Shown in pieces: positions 30,263 to 38,300 of a stretch of DNA of 49,598 bases. Origin of the DNA: AC-51 sp036265325 (GTDB lineage Bacteria > Actinomycetota > UBA4738 > HRBIN12); the NCBI GenBank assembly GCA_036265325.1, contig DATAPH010000098.1:1-49598 (forward strand), read 5' to 3'. The notes beneath the pieces are model-generated. The model was not told the DNA's origin. It did no database searches and saw only the letters and a list, made by a program, of their open reading frames with translations. Numbering within the stretch: position 1 is the first letter of the stretch; every line of letters begins with the position of its first letter. Position numbers and translations under genes: made by a program.

Positions 30263-31630
30263 ATGCGACACATCGGTTGGTCGATCGCGGCTGCCGCGAT
30301 CGGCATGGTTCTCGTCGGGACGGCGTGCACCGCCTCCAGCGGATCGGCGTCGGGGCAGACCGCGGACACGACGGGCGCCTCGGCGTACGCGGTCTCGCTG
30401 TCCGACGAGCTCAAGATCACGCCCGGGATGATCGACGCGCCTGCGAACACGCCCCTGACGTTCACCGTCACCAACGAGGGGAAAGGGCAGCATTCGTTCG
30501 CTGTGCAGGCGCCGGGGCAGACCTATGAGACGGCGATGCTCGATGGCGGCGCCACGGCGACGCTCGAGGTGCCGGGGCTGCCCGAGGGGAGCTACGAGTA
30601 CCTCTGCACGGTTCCGGGTCACGCGGACGCCGGGATGAAGGGGACGCTCATGATCGCCGGCACCGCAGGCACCGACCAGGCGGCCGCAGCGACGACAGGG
30701 TCCAACGCTAGTCCCATGGCGTCCATGTCCGCGCAGCAGATGGCCGACGCCCACCAGGCGGGCGTCGATGCGTTCGTCAAGCAGCTGACCGACGGGCCGA
30801 ACACGACCGGGTTCGGGCTGCAGCCCTTGAAGCCGAAGATCGTCGACGGCGGCGTGAAAGAGTTCGACCTCACCGTGTCGCGCGTGCAGTGGGAGATCAC
30901 GCCCGGGCAGTTCGTCGACGCGATGGCCTTCAACGGCCAGGTTCCCGGCCCGCTGATCTCGGTGCACCCAGGCGATCGCGTTCGCTTCTTCATCCAGAAC
31001 CAGATGGATCAGCCGTTCGCGCTGCACTTCCACGGGTTGACGCTGCCCAATGCGATGGACGGCGTGCCGTTCGTCACGCAGGACCCGATCATGCCGGGTC
31101 ATTCCTGGACGTACCACTTCACGATCAAGGACCCGCCCGGGATGTACGTCTACCACTCGCACTTCAACTCCGCCGAGCAGGTCGGGGCGGGTCTGTACGG
31201 CCCGTTGATCGTTGCCCCGAAGAACGGCTGGCAAAGCGTCTACGGCGTGAACCCGGACGTCGAGACATCGGTGTTCCTCGGTGACGGACAGCTCGGCTAC
31301 AACATCAACGGCAAGGGCTTCCCCGCGACGCAGCCGATCATCGCCAAGCGCGGTGACTGGGTGCTGATCCATATGGCCAACGACGGCGAGCTGCTCCACC
31401 CGATGCACCTGCACGGGATGCACTTCGAGGTCGTCGGTGAGGACGGGTTCCCGTTGTCGGCCTCGAACCGATACATGGCCGACACCCTCGTGATCGCGCC
31501 AGGATCACGGTTCGACCTCCTCGTGCACGCGACGAACCCGGGGGTGTGGGCGTTCCACTGCCACATCCTCAATCACGTGGAAGGGCCGGAGGGCATGTTC
31601 GGGATGGTGACGGCGCTGATCGTGCAGTAG
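30263..31630 (+). CDS. Exported lipoprotein: plastocyanin-like domain fused to a two-domain multicopper oxidase
   Basis: A 455-residue protein. The signal peptide ends at a lipobox-like VGTAC (C22). An N-terminal cupredoxin carries a full type-1 copper set: H77, C115, H120 and M125 (CTVPGH then ADAGM). After a low-complexity linker come two more cupredoxin domains with trinuclear and type-1 ligands: LHFHGL (H255, H257), VYHSHF (H298, H300), HPMHLHGMHF (H379, H382, H384) and FHCHILNH (H432, C433, H434, H438), with M445. It should oxidise a substrate or accept electrons outside the membrane. Laccase-like or nitrite-reductase-like activity cannot be separated here. The ATG at 30263 has AAGGAG 9 nt upstream; an ATG at 30254 abuts that site and is rejected. 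Confidence 0.87.
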   Translation: MRHIGWSIAAAAIGMVLVGTACTASSGSASGQTADTTGASAYAVSLSDELKITPGMIDAPANTPLTFTVTNEGKGQHSFAVQAPGQTYETAMLDGGATATLEVPGLPEGSYEYLCTVPGHADAGMKGTLMIAGTAGTDQAAAATTGSNASPMASMSAQQMADAHQAGVDAFVKQLTDGPNTTGFGLQPLKPKIVDGGVKEFDLTVSRVQWEITPGQFVDAMAFNGQVPGPLISVHPGDRVRFFIQNQMDQPFALHFHGLTLPNAMDGVPFVTQDPIMPGHSWTYHFTIKDPPGMYVYHSHFNSAEQVGAGLYGPLIVAPKNGWQSVYGVNPDVETSVFLGDGQLGYNINGKGFPATQPIIAKRGDWVLIHMANDGELLHPMHLHGMHFEVVGEDGFPLSASNRYMADTLVIAPGSRFDLLVHATNPGVWAFHCHILNHVEGPEGMFGMVTALIVQ

Positions 31631-31633
31631 GCG

Positions 31634-32353
31634 TCAGGCGTCGCGCGGGCCGGAGCCGGCGCGCGCGACGTCGGACAACAGAGCGGCCAGCTCGCGCGGC
31701 CGTGACCACATCGGCCAGTGGCTCGTCGGTAGGTCGACCCACGTCACGTTCCGCAGCTCCGTGAGGCCTCCGAGCCAAGCGTGGCCCTCCTCGACGGCCT
31801 CCTTCACCTGTTCCGACGAGAACCCGGTGCAGATGACGGTGGTCGGCACGTCGAGCCGCGCGTCGTTGGTGAGCGTGGGCGACTCCCGCAGGATCGCCCC
31901 GGGCTCGGGGACGGCGCGGTCGCGGAAGGTCTCGAGCTGCTCGACCGACAGCCCGTCGAGGTTCTCCTCGGCGGCGAGCTCGTCGGGCGACGGCATCGGC
32001 AGTTCGGGGCCCGCGAGGTCCGGATCGAGCGCGCCGGTCGCCGGTCCGGAGTCGACGTACACCATCGTCGCGATCCGGTCGGGGACGCGGTCGCTCGCGG
32101 CGTAGCCGGCGCCGCCGGCGCCGCTGTGCACGGCGAGGACGACCGGGTCCTCGGACGCCCGCACCGCCTCGCAGATCGCCTCGACGTGGTCGTTGAGCGT
32201 GACGGACGCGCGATCCGCACGGATCGACTCCAACCCGGGAAGCGTCAACGCGGTGACGTCGTGGCCGTCGGCGTGGAGGGCGGTGACGACCTCGTCCCAC
32301 GCCCATGCGCCGAGCCAGAATCCGGGAACGAGGACGATCGGTGCGGCGGTCAT
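31634..32353 (-). CDS. Alpha/beta hydrolase
   Basis: A 239-residue alpha/beta-hydrolase fold enzyme. It has the oxyanion region VLVPGFWLGAWAWDEVV, the nucleophile-elbow serine in VLAVHSGAGG (about S78), an acid region in YVDSGPATG and a C-terminal histidine in DLPTSHWPMWSRP. The GFWLGAWAW and SHWPMWSRP signatures resemble small esterases related to methylketone or salicylate esterases, but the substrate is unknown. The ATG follows TAGGGT by 6 nt. It converges on the multicopper oxidase gene, 3 bp away, and follows the DevS-like kinase gene. Confidence 0.82.
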   Translation of the reverse strand: MTAAPIVLVPGFWLGAWAWDEVVTALHADGHDVTALTLPGLESIRADRASVTLNDHVEAICEAVRASEDPVVLAVHSGAGGAGYAASDRVPDRIATMVYVDSGPATGALDPDLAGPELPMPSPDELAAEENLDGLSVEQLETFRDRAVPEPGAILRESPTLTNDARLDVPTTVICTGFSSEQVKEAVEEGHAWLGGLTELRNVTWVDLPTSHWPMWSRPRELAALLSDVARAGSGPRDA

Positions 32354-32359
32354 CTCGGC

Positions 32360-32365
32360 ACCCTA
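32360..32365 (-). promoter_or_regulatory. -10 element TAGGGT for the hydrolase gene
   Basis: TAGGGT on the minus strand, 6 nt before the ATG at 32353, in a 42-bp gap after the kinase gene. Confidence 0.5.
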
Positions 32366-32395
32366 CGGCCTTGCTGTGGATAGCGGTCGCCCGCG

Positions 32396-33541
32396 TTAGG
32401 AGGGCCACCGCGCGGTGACGGTGGTGCCGATCGACGGGTCGCTCGAGATCGTCAGCGAGCCGCCCATCGCCTCGACGCGGTGCTCGAGGTTGGTGAGGCC
32501 CATGCCGTCGCGCGGCGCGCCGACGTCGAACCCGTGGCCGTCGTCGTCGATCTCGAGCTCGGCGCCGCCGTCGGCGGCGCGGCGAAGCCGGACGCCGACC
32601 GTCGTCGCCGCGGCGTGCTTGCCCACGTTCGACAACGCCTCGCGGACCAGCTGGATGACGTCGCCGGCGCGCGACGCGAGCTCGGCGGCGACGGTCTCAT
32701 CAACCTCGACGACCGCGAGGACACCGGTGCGTTCGGAGGTTTCGGCCGCGAGCGCGCGGATCGCGTCGTCGAGGTGCCGGTCGGCGAGGATCCCCGGCCG
32801 CAGCCCGAAGATGTAGTTGCGGATGTCGCGGATCACGCGGTCGATGTCCTCGACGGCGTTCTCCAGGCGCGTGCCGATCGCGGGGTCGTCGGCGAGCGCG
32901 GCCGCGCCTTGCAGCGCCATGCCGACGGCGAACAGCGACTGCACGACGCCGTCGTGCAGCTCGGTCGCGATCCGCTCGCGCTCGTCGAGCACCTCGAGGC
33001 GGCGGAGCTGTTGTTGCGCCTGCTCGATGTTGTGCCACAGCCGCGCGTTCTCGATGGCGACGCCGGCCTGCGTGGCGAGCACCACGAGCGCAGCCTCGTC
33101 GTCCTCGGTGAACTCGTCGCCGTTCTGCGTGTCCGTCAGGTAGATGTTGCCGAACACCCGCCCGAGTGCGCGGACGGGCGCGCCGAGGAGCGACCGCATC
33201 GGCGGGTGGTTCGGCGGGAACCCGACCGATCGCGGATCCATGGTCAGGTCGGGGAGGCGCAGCGGCGTCCCGAGCTCGATCAACAGCCCGAGGATGCCGT
33301 GCCCGGTGGGCGGATCGCCGAGCGCGGCGCGCTCCTCGTCGGAGATGCCCTTCGTGATGAACCGCTCGATGCGGCGGTTCTCATCGAGCACGCCGAGCGC
33401 GCCGTACCGTGCGCCGGTGATGTCGCACGCGAGCTCGACGATCCGCTGCAAGACCGCATCGAGGTCGAGCTCCGCGGACAGCGTCAGGCCCGCCTCGATC
33501 AGCATCCGATCGCGCGCGTGCGGGTCTGGCGCCGGCGTCAT
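32396..33541 (-). CDS. devS: DevS/DosS-like sensor histidine kinase with one GAF domain
   Basis: A 381-residue cytosolic kinase without membrane segments. The GAF domain spans about residues 20-165: ITGARYGALGVLD, GHGILGLLIELGTPLRLPDL, GFPPNHPPMRSLLGAPVR, FGNIYLTDTQNGDEFTEDDE and AGVAIENARL. These match DevS/DosS GAF signatures, including an HPPM motif (H112). The HisKA_3 helix has the phospho-acceptor H196 in RERIATELHDGVVQSLF. The HATPase has REALSNVGKHA (N-box), IDDDGHGF and GMGLTNLEHR. Mycobacterial DosS has two GAF domains and about 580 residues, so this is a compact version. Whether it binds haem cannot be told. The ATG follows TACGCT by 6 nt. It probably phosphorylates the DevR at 29.0 kb. 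Confidence 0.85.
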   Translation of the reverse strand: MTPAPDPHARDRMLIEAGLTLSAELDLDAVLQRIVELACDITGARYGALGVLDENRRIERFITKGISDEERAALGDPPTGHGILGLLIELGTPLRLPDLTMDPRSVGFPPNHPPMRSLLGAPVRALGRVFGNIYLTDTQNGDEFTEDDEAALVVLATQAGVAIENARLWHNIEQAQQQLRRLEVLDERERIATELHDGVVQSLFAVGMALQGAAALADDPAIGTRLENAVEDIDRVIRDIRNYIFGLRPGILADRHLDDAIRALAAETSERTGVLAVVEVDETVAAELASRAGDVIQLVREALSNVGKHAAATTVGVRLRRAADGGAELEIDDDGHGFDVGAPRDGMGLTNLEHRVEAMGGSLTISSDPSIGTTVTARWPS

Positions 33542-33547
33542 AGGCGG

Positions 33548-33553
33548 AGCGTA
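33548..33553 (-). promoter_or_regulatory. -10 element TACGCT for the devS-like gene
   Basis: TACGCT on the minus strand, 6 nt before the ATG at 33541, lying in the 24-bp gap after the pseudo-GGDEF gene. Confidence 0.45.
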
Positions 33554-33565
33554 GCTCGGCTGGGT

Positions 33566-34399
33566 TCAGCCGGCTCGGTTGCCGGTGAGGCCGCGCACGG
33601 CGCCGCTCAAGATGTCGGCGAGCGTCGTGCCCGAGCCCGGCTCGTAGCGGGCGGTGCCGACGCCGAGCGCCAACGCGCGGGGCTCGTCGCTGCGCGCGTC
33701 GTGGGTGGCGATCGCCTCGACGAGCCGCGAGAGCACCAGGCTCTCCGCACCGCCGGCCGCGCCGGTCAGTAACACGCAGATCGTGTCCGGCGCGATCCTT
33801 GCCGGCAGGTCCGAGTCGCGCACGGCCTCGAGGATCACCACCGAGGCCTCGCGCGCGAGCGCGTCGGCCGCGTCGGCGCCCTCCTCGCGAAGGATCCGCT
33901 CGTGGTGTTCGAGCCGCACGAACACGAAGACCACCGGCTCGTTCAGGCGGTCGGCCATCCGCACGTGATGCTCGGCGATCGCCGCGAATCCTCGGAGGTT
34001 GGGGAGTTCGGTGATCTCATCCTCGGTGGCGAGTTCCTGCCGCACGCGCCGCACCCCCACCGCGTAGCGGACGGCTCGCGGGAGCAGCGTGGCTAGGGTC
34101 GCATCGCGGGGGAGCTGATCCTCGGCGCCGGCGTGCAGGGCCACCGTCGCGTCCGCCGCATGCGCGTCGTCGCTGACGGCGACGATCGCGGCGTTGGGGG
34201 CGAGGCCGCGGGCGCGGCGCAGCGCCTCGAGCGGTCCATCGCCCTGGAGCGCCAGCACGACGGCGCCGGTCTCGGGCGAGGCGGTCGCCGCGTCGAGGGA
34301 TGCCGCCCTTGTGGCAGCGAAGCCGTCGTCGTCGAGGATCGACGCCGCCTCGTCGTCTGTCAGCCCGACGAGCAGCACGTCGATCGGCTCGGTGATCAT
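33566..34399 (-). CDS. Pseudo-receiver / degenerate GGDEF protein
   Basis: A 277-residue protein. Residues 5-115 follow the alternating pattern of a receiver (IDVLLVGLTDDEAASIL, GAVVLALQGDGPLEAL, AAIVAVSDDAHAADATVALHAGAEDQL), but the phospho-acceptor aspartate position reads A/L. Residues 125-275 resemble a diguanylate-cyclase domain: EITELPNLRGFAAIAEHHVRMADRLNEPVVFVFVRLEHHERI, then EAVRDSDLPARIAPDTICVLLTG. The GGDEF site is replaced by APDTI, so cyclic-di-GMP synthesis is not expected. It may act as a protein-protein or nucleotide-binding element. AAGGAG lies 12 nt before the ATG. It precedes the devS-like gene on the same strand. Confidence 0.72.
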   Translation of the reverse strand: MITEPIDVLLVGLTDDEAASILDDDGFAATRAASLDAATASPETGAVVLALQGDGPLEALRRARGLAPNAAIVAVSDDAHAADATVALHAGAEDQLPRDATLATLLPRAVRYAVGVRRVRQELATEDEITELPNLRGFAAIAEHHVRMADRLNEPVVFVFVRLEHHERILREEGADAADALAREASVVILEAVRDSDLPARIAPDTICVLLTGAAGGAESLVLSRLVEAIATHDARSDEPRALALGVGTARYEPGSGTTLADILSGAVRGLTGNRAG

Positions 34400-34543
34400 C
34401 TCGGGTGTTCGCTCCTTCGGTCCGGCCGCCGGCCCCGGGTCGGCTCGGCGCGGGGCGCATCATCCCACGGGGGAGCGGGCGGTGCCACGGAACCGCAACG
34501 GGAACGCCACAGCCGCTCCGCCCGTGCGGTGAAGTGCGGCCCG

Positions 34544-34549
34544 TAGGCT
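34544..34549 (+). promoter_or_regulatory. -10 element TAGGCT for the LCP gene
   Basis: TAGGCT then 6 nt then GTG at 34556, in the 156-bp region divergent from the pseudo-GGDEF gene. Confidence 0.5.
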
Positions 34550-34555
34550 TGCCTG

Positions 34556-36043
34556 GTGGCACGTTCACGCACCGATCGCGTCGTCCGCGTCCTCGTTGCC
34601 GTGGCCGCGTCCTTCGCCATCATCGCCGGTCTCGGGATGGGCGCCTTCGCGGCTCGCTGGTACTCCCTTCGCAACGTCGGCGTCGACCAAGGCGACTTCG
34701 GCGCCGGGAATCACTCAGGCGGAGGTCGGTCCGGTCCGCCGCCCGGGGCATGCACGAGCCGTCCCTGCAACGTGCTGTTGCTTGGCTCCGACTCGCGCAC
34801 CGGTCTGTCCGCGAGCCAGCAAGAGGCGAACGGGACCAACCAGGATCTCGGTGGAACGACGCGCGCCGACACGATCATGCTCGTGCATCTCGACCCGAGC
34901 ACGAACAAGACCATCGTCCTGTCGTTCCCGCGCGACCTATGGGTGAAGATCCCCGGTCACGGATCGGACAAGATCAACTCGGCGTTCGAGGGAGGCGTCG
35001 AGGGCGGCGGACCCGAGCTGATGGCCAAGACCATCTTCTCGCTCACGCACATCCCGATCGACCACTACCTGTACGTCGACCTGAACGGATTCCAGCATGC
35101 CGTCGACACGCTCGGCGGCGTCGACATGTGTATCCCCCCGTACTACGTCGACACGCCGGCCGATCTCGAGGCCGTCGATCCGTCGGGGAACATCGTGTAC
35201 ATCCACTACAGCGAGGTCGGACACGTCGCCGACCCGTACACGGGGCTCGACGTGCTGCCTGGATGCCAGCACCTCGGCGGCACGCAAGCGTTGGCGTACG
35301 TCCGATCGCGGCACAACCTCCCGTGCAGCCCGATCCCGGACTTCGCGCGGATCACCCGCCAGCAGCAATTCATGCGCGCGTTGATCAACCAGATGCTCAA
35401 GCCCTCCGAGCTTGCGAAGGCACCGGGTCTGGTCAGCCCTGTGCTTTCTAGCCTGCATCGCGACTCGAGATTCTCGCCCGCAGACCTCGTCTACCTCGTC
35501 GGTCAGATGCGGGGGATCAGCACCGGCGAGGTGCAGTTCCGGTCCGTGTCTGGAACGAATGCGACGATCTACCCAGGCGGCGTCCAAACCGACATCGTCA
35601 GGCTTGACCCCTCGGACGAGAAGCTGTTCGCGGCGATCCGGAACGACACACCGCTGCCTGACATCGGCGGGACCCTTCCGCTCACGCCCATCTCGCCGGC
35701 CAATGTCACCGTCGAGGTCGTGGACGCAGGGAACAGCGCCGCCGCCAACGACGTGGAGAGCACGCTCTCGGAAGCGGGCTTCGACGTCGCTCCCGGCATC
35801 GTGCAGTCGAACATGCCGAAGGGCGTCACCAAGGCCGCGGTCGTGTATGCGCCGAACAAGCTTCCCAGTGCGCAGGTCGTGCACTCGTATTTCCCAGGGC
35901 TGCCGTTGATCGAGGTGAAGAAGCTCGACGTGCCGGTGGCGGTCGTCGTGCCGCACGGCTATCAACCGTCGTCGCCGAGCCCATCGGGTGGTCAGTCTTC
36001 GCCGCCGCAGGCCGGTGCGCAGTGCCCGACCGTGACGCCCTAG
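34556..36043 (+). CDS. LytR-CpsA-Psr (LCP) family glycopolymer ligase
   Basis: A 495-residue membrane-anchored protein: one N-terminal transmembrane helix (VLVAVAASFAIIAGLGMGAFA), then the LCP domain at about residues 68-330. Typical elements are CNVLLLGSDSR, RADTIMLVHLDPSTNKTIVLSFPRDLWVKIPG, DKINSAF, HYLYVDLNGFQHAVDTLGGVDM and ALAYVRSRH with the catalytic-type arginines. A LytR_C-like domain follows (ANVTVEVVDAGNSAAANDVESTL through VVHSYF), then a Ser/Pro tail. LCP enzymes transfer glycopolymers from a lipid carrier to peptidoglycan outside the membrane. It heads the rhamnose/glycan locus and likely attaches its product. GTG start, probably leaderless. Confidence 0.92.
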   Translation: MARSRTDRVVRVLVAVAASFAIIAGLGMGAFAARWYSLRNVGVDQGDFGAGNHSGGGRSGPPPGACTSRPCNVLLLGSDSRTGLSASQQEANGTNQDLGGTTRADTIMLVHLDPSTNKTIVLSFPRDLWVKIPGHGSDKINSAFEGGVEGGGPELMAKTIFSLTHIPIDHYLYVDLNGFQHAVDTLGGVDMCIPPYYVDTPADLEAVDPSGNIVYIHYSEVGHVADPYTGLDVLPGCQHLGGTQALAYVRSRHNLPCSPIPDFARITRQQQFMRALINQMLKPSELAKAPGLVSPVLSSLHRDSRFSPADLVYLVGQMRGISTGEVQFRSVSGTNATIYPGGVQTDIVRLDPSDEKLFAAIRNDTPLPDIGGTLPLTPISPANVTVEVVDAGNSAAANDVESTLSEAGFDVAPGIVQSNMPKGVTKAAVVYAPNKLPSAQVVHSYFPGLPLIEVKKLDVPVAVVVPHGYQPSSPSPSGGQSSPPQAGAQCPTVTP

Positions 36044-36046
36044 ACT
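36041..36046 (+). promoter_or_regulatory. -10 element TAGACT for rmlA
   Basis: TAGACT, whose first three bases are the LCP stop codon, is followed by 7 nt and the rmlA ATG at 36054. Confidence 0.5.
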
Positions 36047-36053
36047 CGCGCGC

Positions 36054-37112
36054 ATGCGCGCGCTGGTGCTCGCCGGCGGGGAGGGGTCGCGGCTCCGGCC
36101 GCTGACCCATACCCAGGCCAAGCAGCTCATCCCGATCGCGGGCCAGCCCATCCTGTTCCACGCGCTCGACGCGATCCGTGATGCCGGCATCGACGAGGTC
36201 GGCATCGTGATCGGCCAAACCGGCGCCGAGGTACGGGCGGCGGTCGGCGACGGCACCGCGTGGGGCTTGCGCATCACGTACATCGAGCAGGAGGCGCCCC
36301 TCGGGCTCGCGCACGCGGTGCTCACCGCCGCCGACTTCGTCCGCGGGGAACCGTTCCTGATGTATCTCGGCGACAATGTGCTGCTCGAAGGGGTTCGGCG
36401 GTTCGTCGCCACGTTCGAACAGGCCGGCCCCGACGCGCAGATCCTGCTCGCGCGCGTGCCCGACCCGTCGCAGTTCGGGGTCGTCGTCCTCGACGGCGAA
36501 CGGGTGACGCAGCTCGTCGAGAAACCGCGCGAGTTCGTGTCGGATCTCGGCCTTGTCGGCGTCTATCTGTTCGACGATTCGATCCTCGAGGCGTGTGCCA
36601 CGCTCGAGCCGAGCTGGCGCGGGGAGTACGAGATCACCGAGGCGATCCAATGGCTCGTCGACACGGGGAAGGTCGTTCGCGCCGACATGGTCGACGGGTA
36701 CTGGAAGGACACGGGCCGCCCGGAGGACCTGCTGGACGCGAACCGGATGTTGCTCGGCACGCTGGACGGGAGCATCGAGGGCTCGGTCGATGGAGGAACC
36801 ACGGTCGATGGCGTTGCGGTGGTGGCTTCCGGCGCGAAGGTCACCGGCTCGCGACTGATCGGTCCCGTGTGGATCGGCGACGACTGTGTGATCGATCGCT
36901 CGACGATCGGGCCGGACGTATCGATCGAGCCCGGGTCGACGGTGCGCGCGAGCACCATCCGCGACAGCATCGTGATGGCCGGCTGCACGGTCGACGGCGT
37001 CAACGCGCTCGAGTCGTCGATCCTCGGCCGCAACGCCGACGTGCGCCATGCGGGCGGCGGCGGCGCGCACCGACTGGTCGTGGGCGATCAGAGCCGCGTC
37101 GAGGTCGACTGA
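36054..37112 (+). CDS. rmlA: Glucose-1-phosphate thymidylyltransferase, long form
   Basis: A 352-residue nucleotidyltransferase that makes dTDP-glucose from dTTP and glucose-1-phosphate. The N-terminal catalytic domain has LAGGEGSRLRPLTHTQAKQLIPI, GQTGAEVRAAVGDG, YIEQEAPLGLAHAVLTA, YLGDN and VEKPREFVSDLGLVGVYLF. A C-terminal left-handed beta-helix-like part follows (VDGGTTVDGVAVVASGAKVTGSRLIGPVWIGDDCVIDRSTIGPDVSIEPG). This long architecture is common in Actinomycetota and archaea and differs from the roughly 290-residue enterobacterial RmlA. The next gene's GTG follows its stop directly. It supplies RmlB at 38.3 kb. Confidence 0.9.
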   Translation: MRALVLAGGEGSRLRPLTHTQAKQLIPIAGQPILFHALDAIRDAGIDEVGIVIGQTGAEVRAAVGDGTAWGLRITYIEQEAPLGLAHAVLTAADFVRGEPFLMYLGDNVLLEGVRRFVATFEQAGPDAQILLARVPDPSQFGVVVLDGERVTQLVEKPREFVSDLGLVGVYLFDDSILEACATLEPSWRGEYEITEAIQWLVDTGKVVRADMVDGYWKDTGRPEDLLDANRMLLGTLDGSIEGSVDGGTTVDGVAVVASGAKVTGSRLIGPVWIGDDCVIDRSTIGPDVSIEPGSTVRASTIRDSIVMAGCTVDGVNALESSILGRNADVRHAGGGGAHRLVVGDQSRVEVD

Positions 37113-38270
37113 GTGCGCGTCACGATCGACGCGCGTCCTGCTGCCGACCCGCACCGCACCGGGGTCGGGATGTACGCAGAAGCGCTGCTGCGACACCTGC
37201 CGCCGGCGATGCCGGACGACCGGTTCGTGGCGTGGTACCTCGACGTGCGCAGCATCGGGCGGCGCCCACGCCGCTTCGCGGCGTGGGCGCCCAACCTGCG
37301 GGAGCGAGCCTCCCGCATCCCGTCGCGTCTGTTCGGCCCGCTCGCGTCGCGAACGGGCGTGCCCAAGGTTGAGTGGCTCGCCGGCATGTCCGACGTCGTC
37401 GTCGCGACCAACTACCTTCCACCACCGACCACCTCGGACGGCGTCGTCCTCGTCGTGCACGACCTGGCGTTCGCCGCGATGCCGGAGACCGCGCCGCACC
37501 ACGACGCGCGGTGGCGCCGGCAGTTCGCGCGCCGCCTGCGGGATGCCACCGCCGTGATCGTGCCGAGCAAGGCGACCTACGACGACCTGCTCGCCACGCA
37601 CGACGTCGAGGCCTCCAAGGTCCACGTCGTGCTGCACGGCACCGACGCCGACCGATTCGCCCCCGTCACGCCGATGCAGGTCGACGCGATGCGGGGGCGC
37701 CTCGGGATCGCCGGACCGTACATCGCGTTCCTCGGCGGGCTCGAGCCGCGGAAGAACCTTGAGCACCTCGTCGAGGCGTTCGGGATGCTGGCCGACACCG
37801 ATGTCTCGCTCGTGATCGCAGGCGGCGCGGTCCGGTGGGCGCCCGACTATGCGACGCGGGTCGACGAGGCGATCGCCGCGCTCCCGCCGGGGGTCCGCGA
37901 CCGGGTGATGCGCGTCGGATACGTCGAGGACGAGGAACGCCGGACGTTGCTGTCCGGGGCCGAGCTCCTCGCCTACCCCTCACGCGCCGAAGGCTTCGGG
38001 TTCCCGGTGCTCGAGGGTTTCGCCGCGAACGTGCCGGTCCTGACGTCGAACACGTCGTCGCTCCCCGAAGTCGCGGGCGAGGCCGCGGTGCTGGTCGATC
38101 CCGACGACCCGGCGGCGATCGCGGCGGGGTTGCGCGAGCTGCTCGGGGACGAGGACCTCCGCAACCTGCTGCGCGCTGCGGGTACGGCCCGTGTGGCGTC
38201 GTTCACGTGGCAGCGCTCGGCGCGCGAGACCGCGGCCGTGTTGCGCCATGCGGCGCAACACGGCCGCTAG
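37113..38270 (+). CDS. Glycosyltransferase family 4 (GT1-type donor domain)
   Basis: A 385-residue GT-B enzyme. It opens (M)RVTIDARPAADPHRTGVGMYAEALLRHLP. Donor-domain landmarks are YIAFLGGLEPRKNLEHLVEAF and YPSRAEGFGFPVLEGFAANVPVLTSNTSSLPEVAGEAAVLVDPDD, with the E-x7-E motif. It resembles mannosyl- and rhamnosyltransferases. The GTG abuts the rmlA stop (TGAGTG), so it is co-translated with rmlA. It likely adds a sugar early in the glycan; the substrate is not known. Confidence 0.9.
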   Translation: MRVTIDARPAADPHRTGVGMYAEALLRHLPPAMPDDRFVAWYLDVRSIGRRPRRFAAWAPNLRERASRIPSRLFGPLASRTGVPKVEWLAGMSDVVVATNYLPPPTTSDGVVLVVHDLAFAAMPETAPHHDARWRRQFARRLRDATAVIVPSKATYDDLLATHDVEASKVHVVLHGTDADRFAPVTPMQVDAMRGRLGIAGPYIAFLGGLEPRKNLEHLVEAFGMLADTDVSLVIAGGAVRWAPDYATRVDEAIAALPPGVRDRVMRVGYVEDEERRTLLSGAELLAYPSRAEGFGFPVLEGFAANVPVLTSNTSSLPEVAGEAAVLVDPDDPAAIAAGLRELLGDEDLRNLLRAAGTARVASFTWQRSARETAAVLRHAAQHGR

Positions 38271-38297
38271 ACTGCTCGCCGCCGGCGTCCGCCGGCG
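38268..38297 (+). promoter_or_regulatory. rmlB promoter and leader hairpin
   Basis: TAGACT (38268-38273) overlaps the stop codon of the glycosyltransferase gene. The predicted 5' leader of about 20 nt is almost entirely a hairpin: CGCCGGC, GTCC loop, GCCGGCG (38280-38297). It ends 3 nt before the rmlB ATG and could damp translation or stop read-through. Confidence 0.4.
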
Positions 38298-38300
38298 CCT

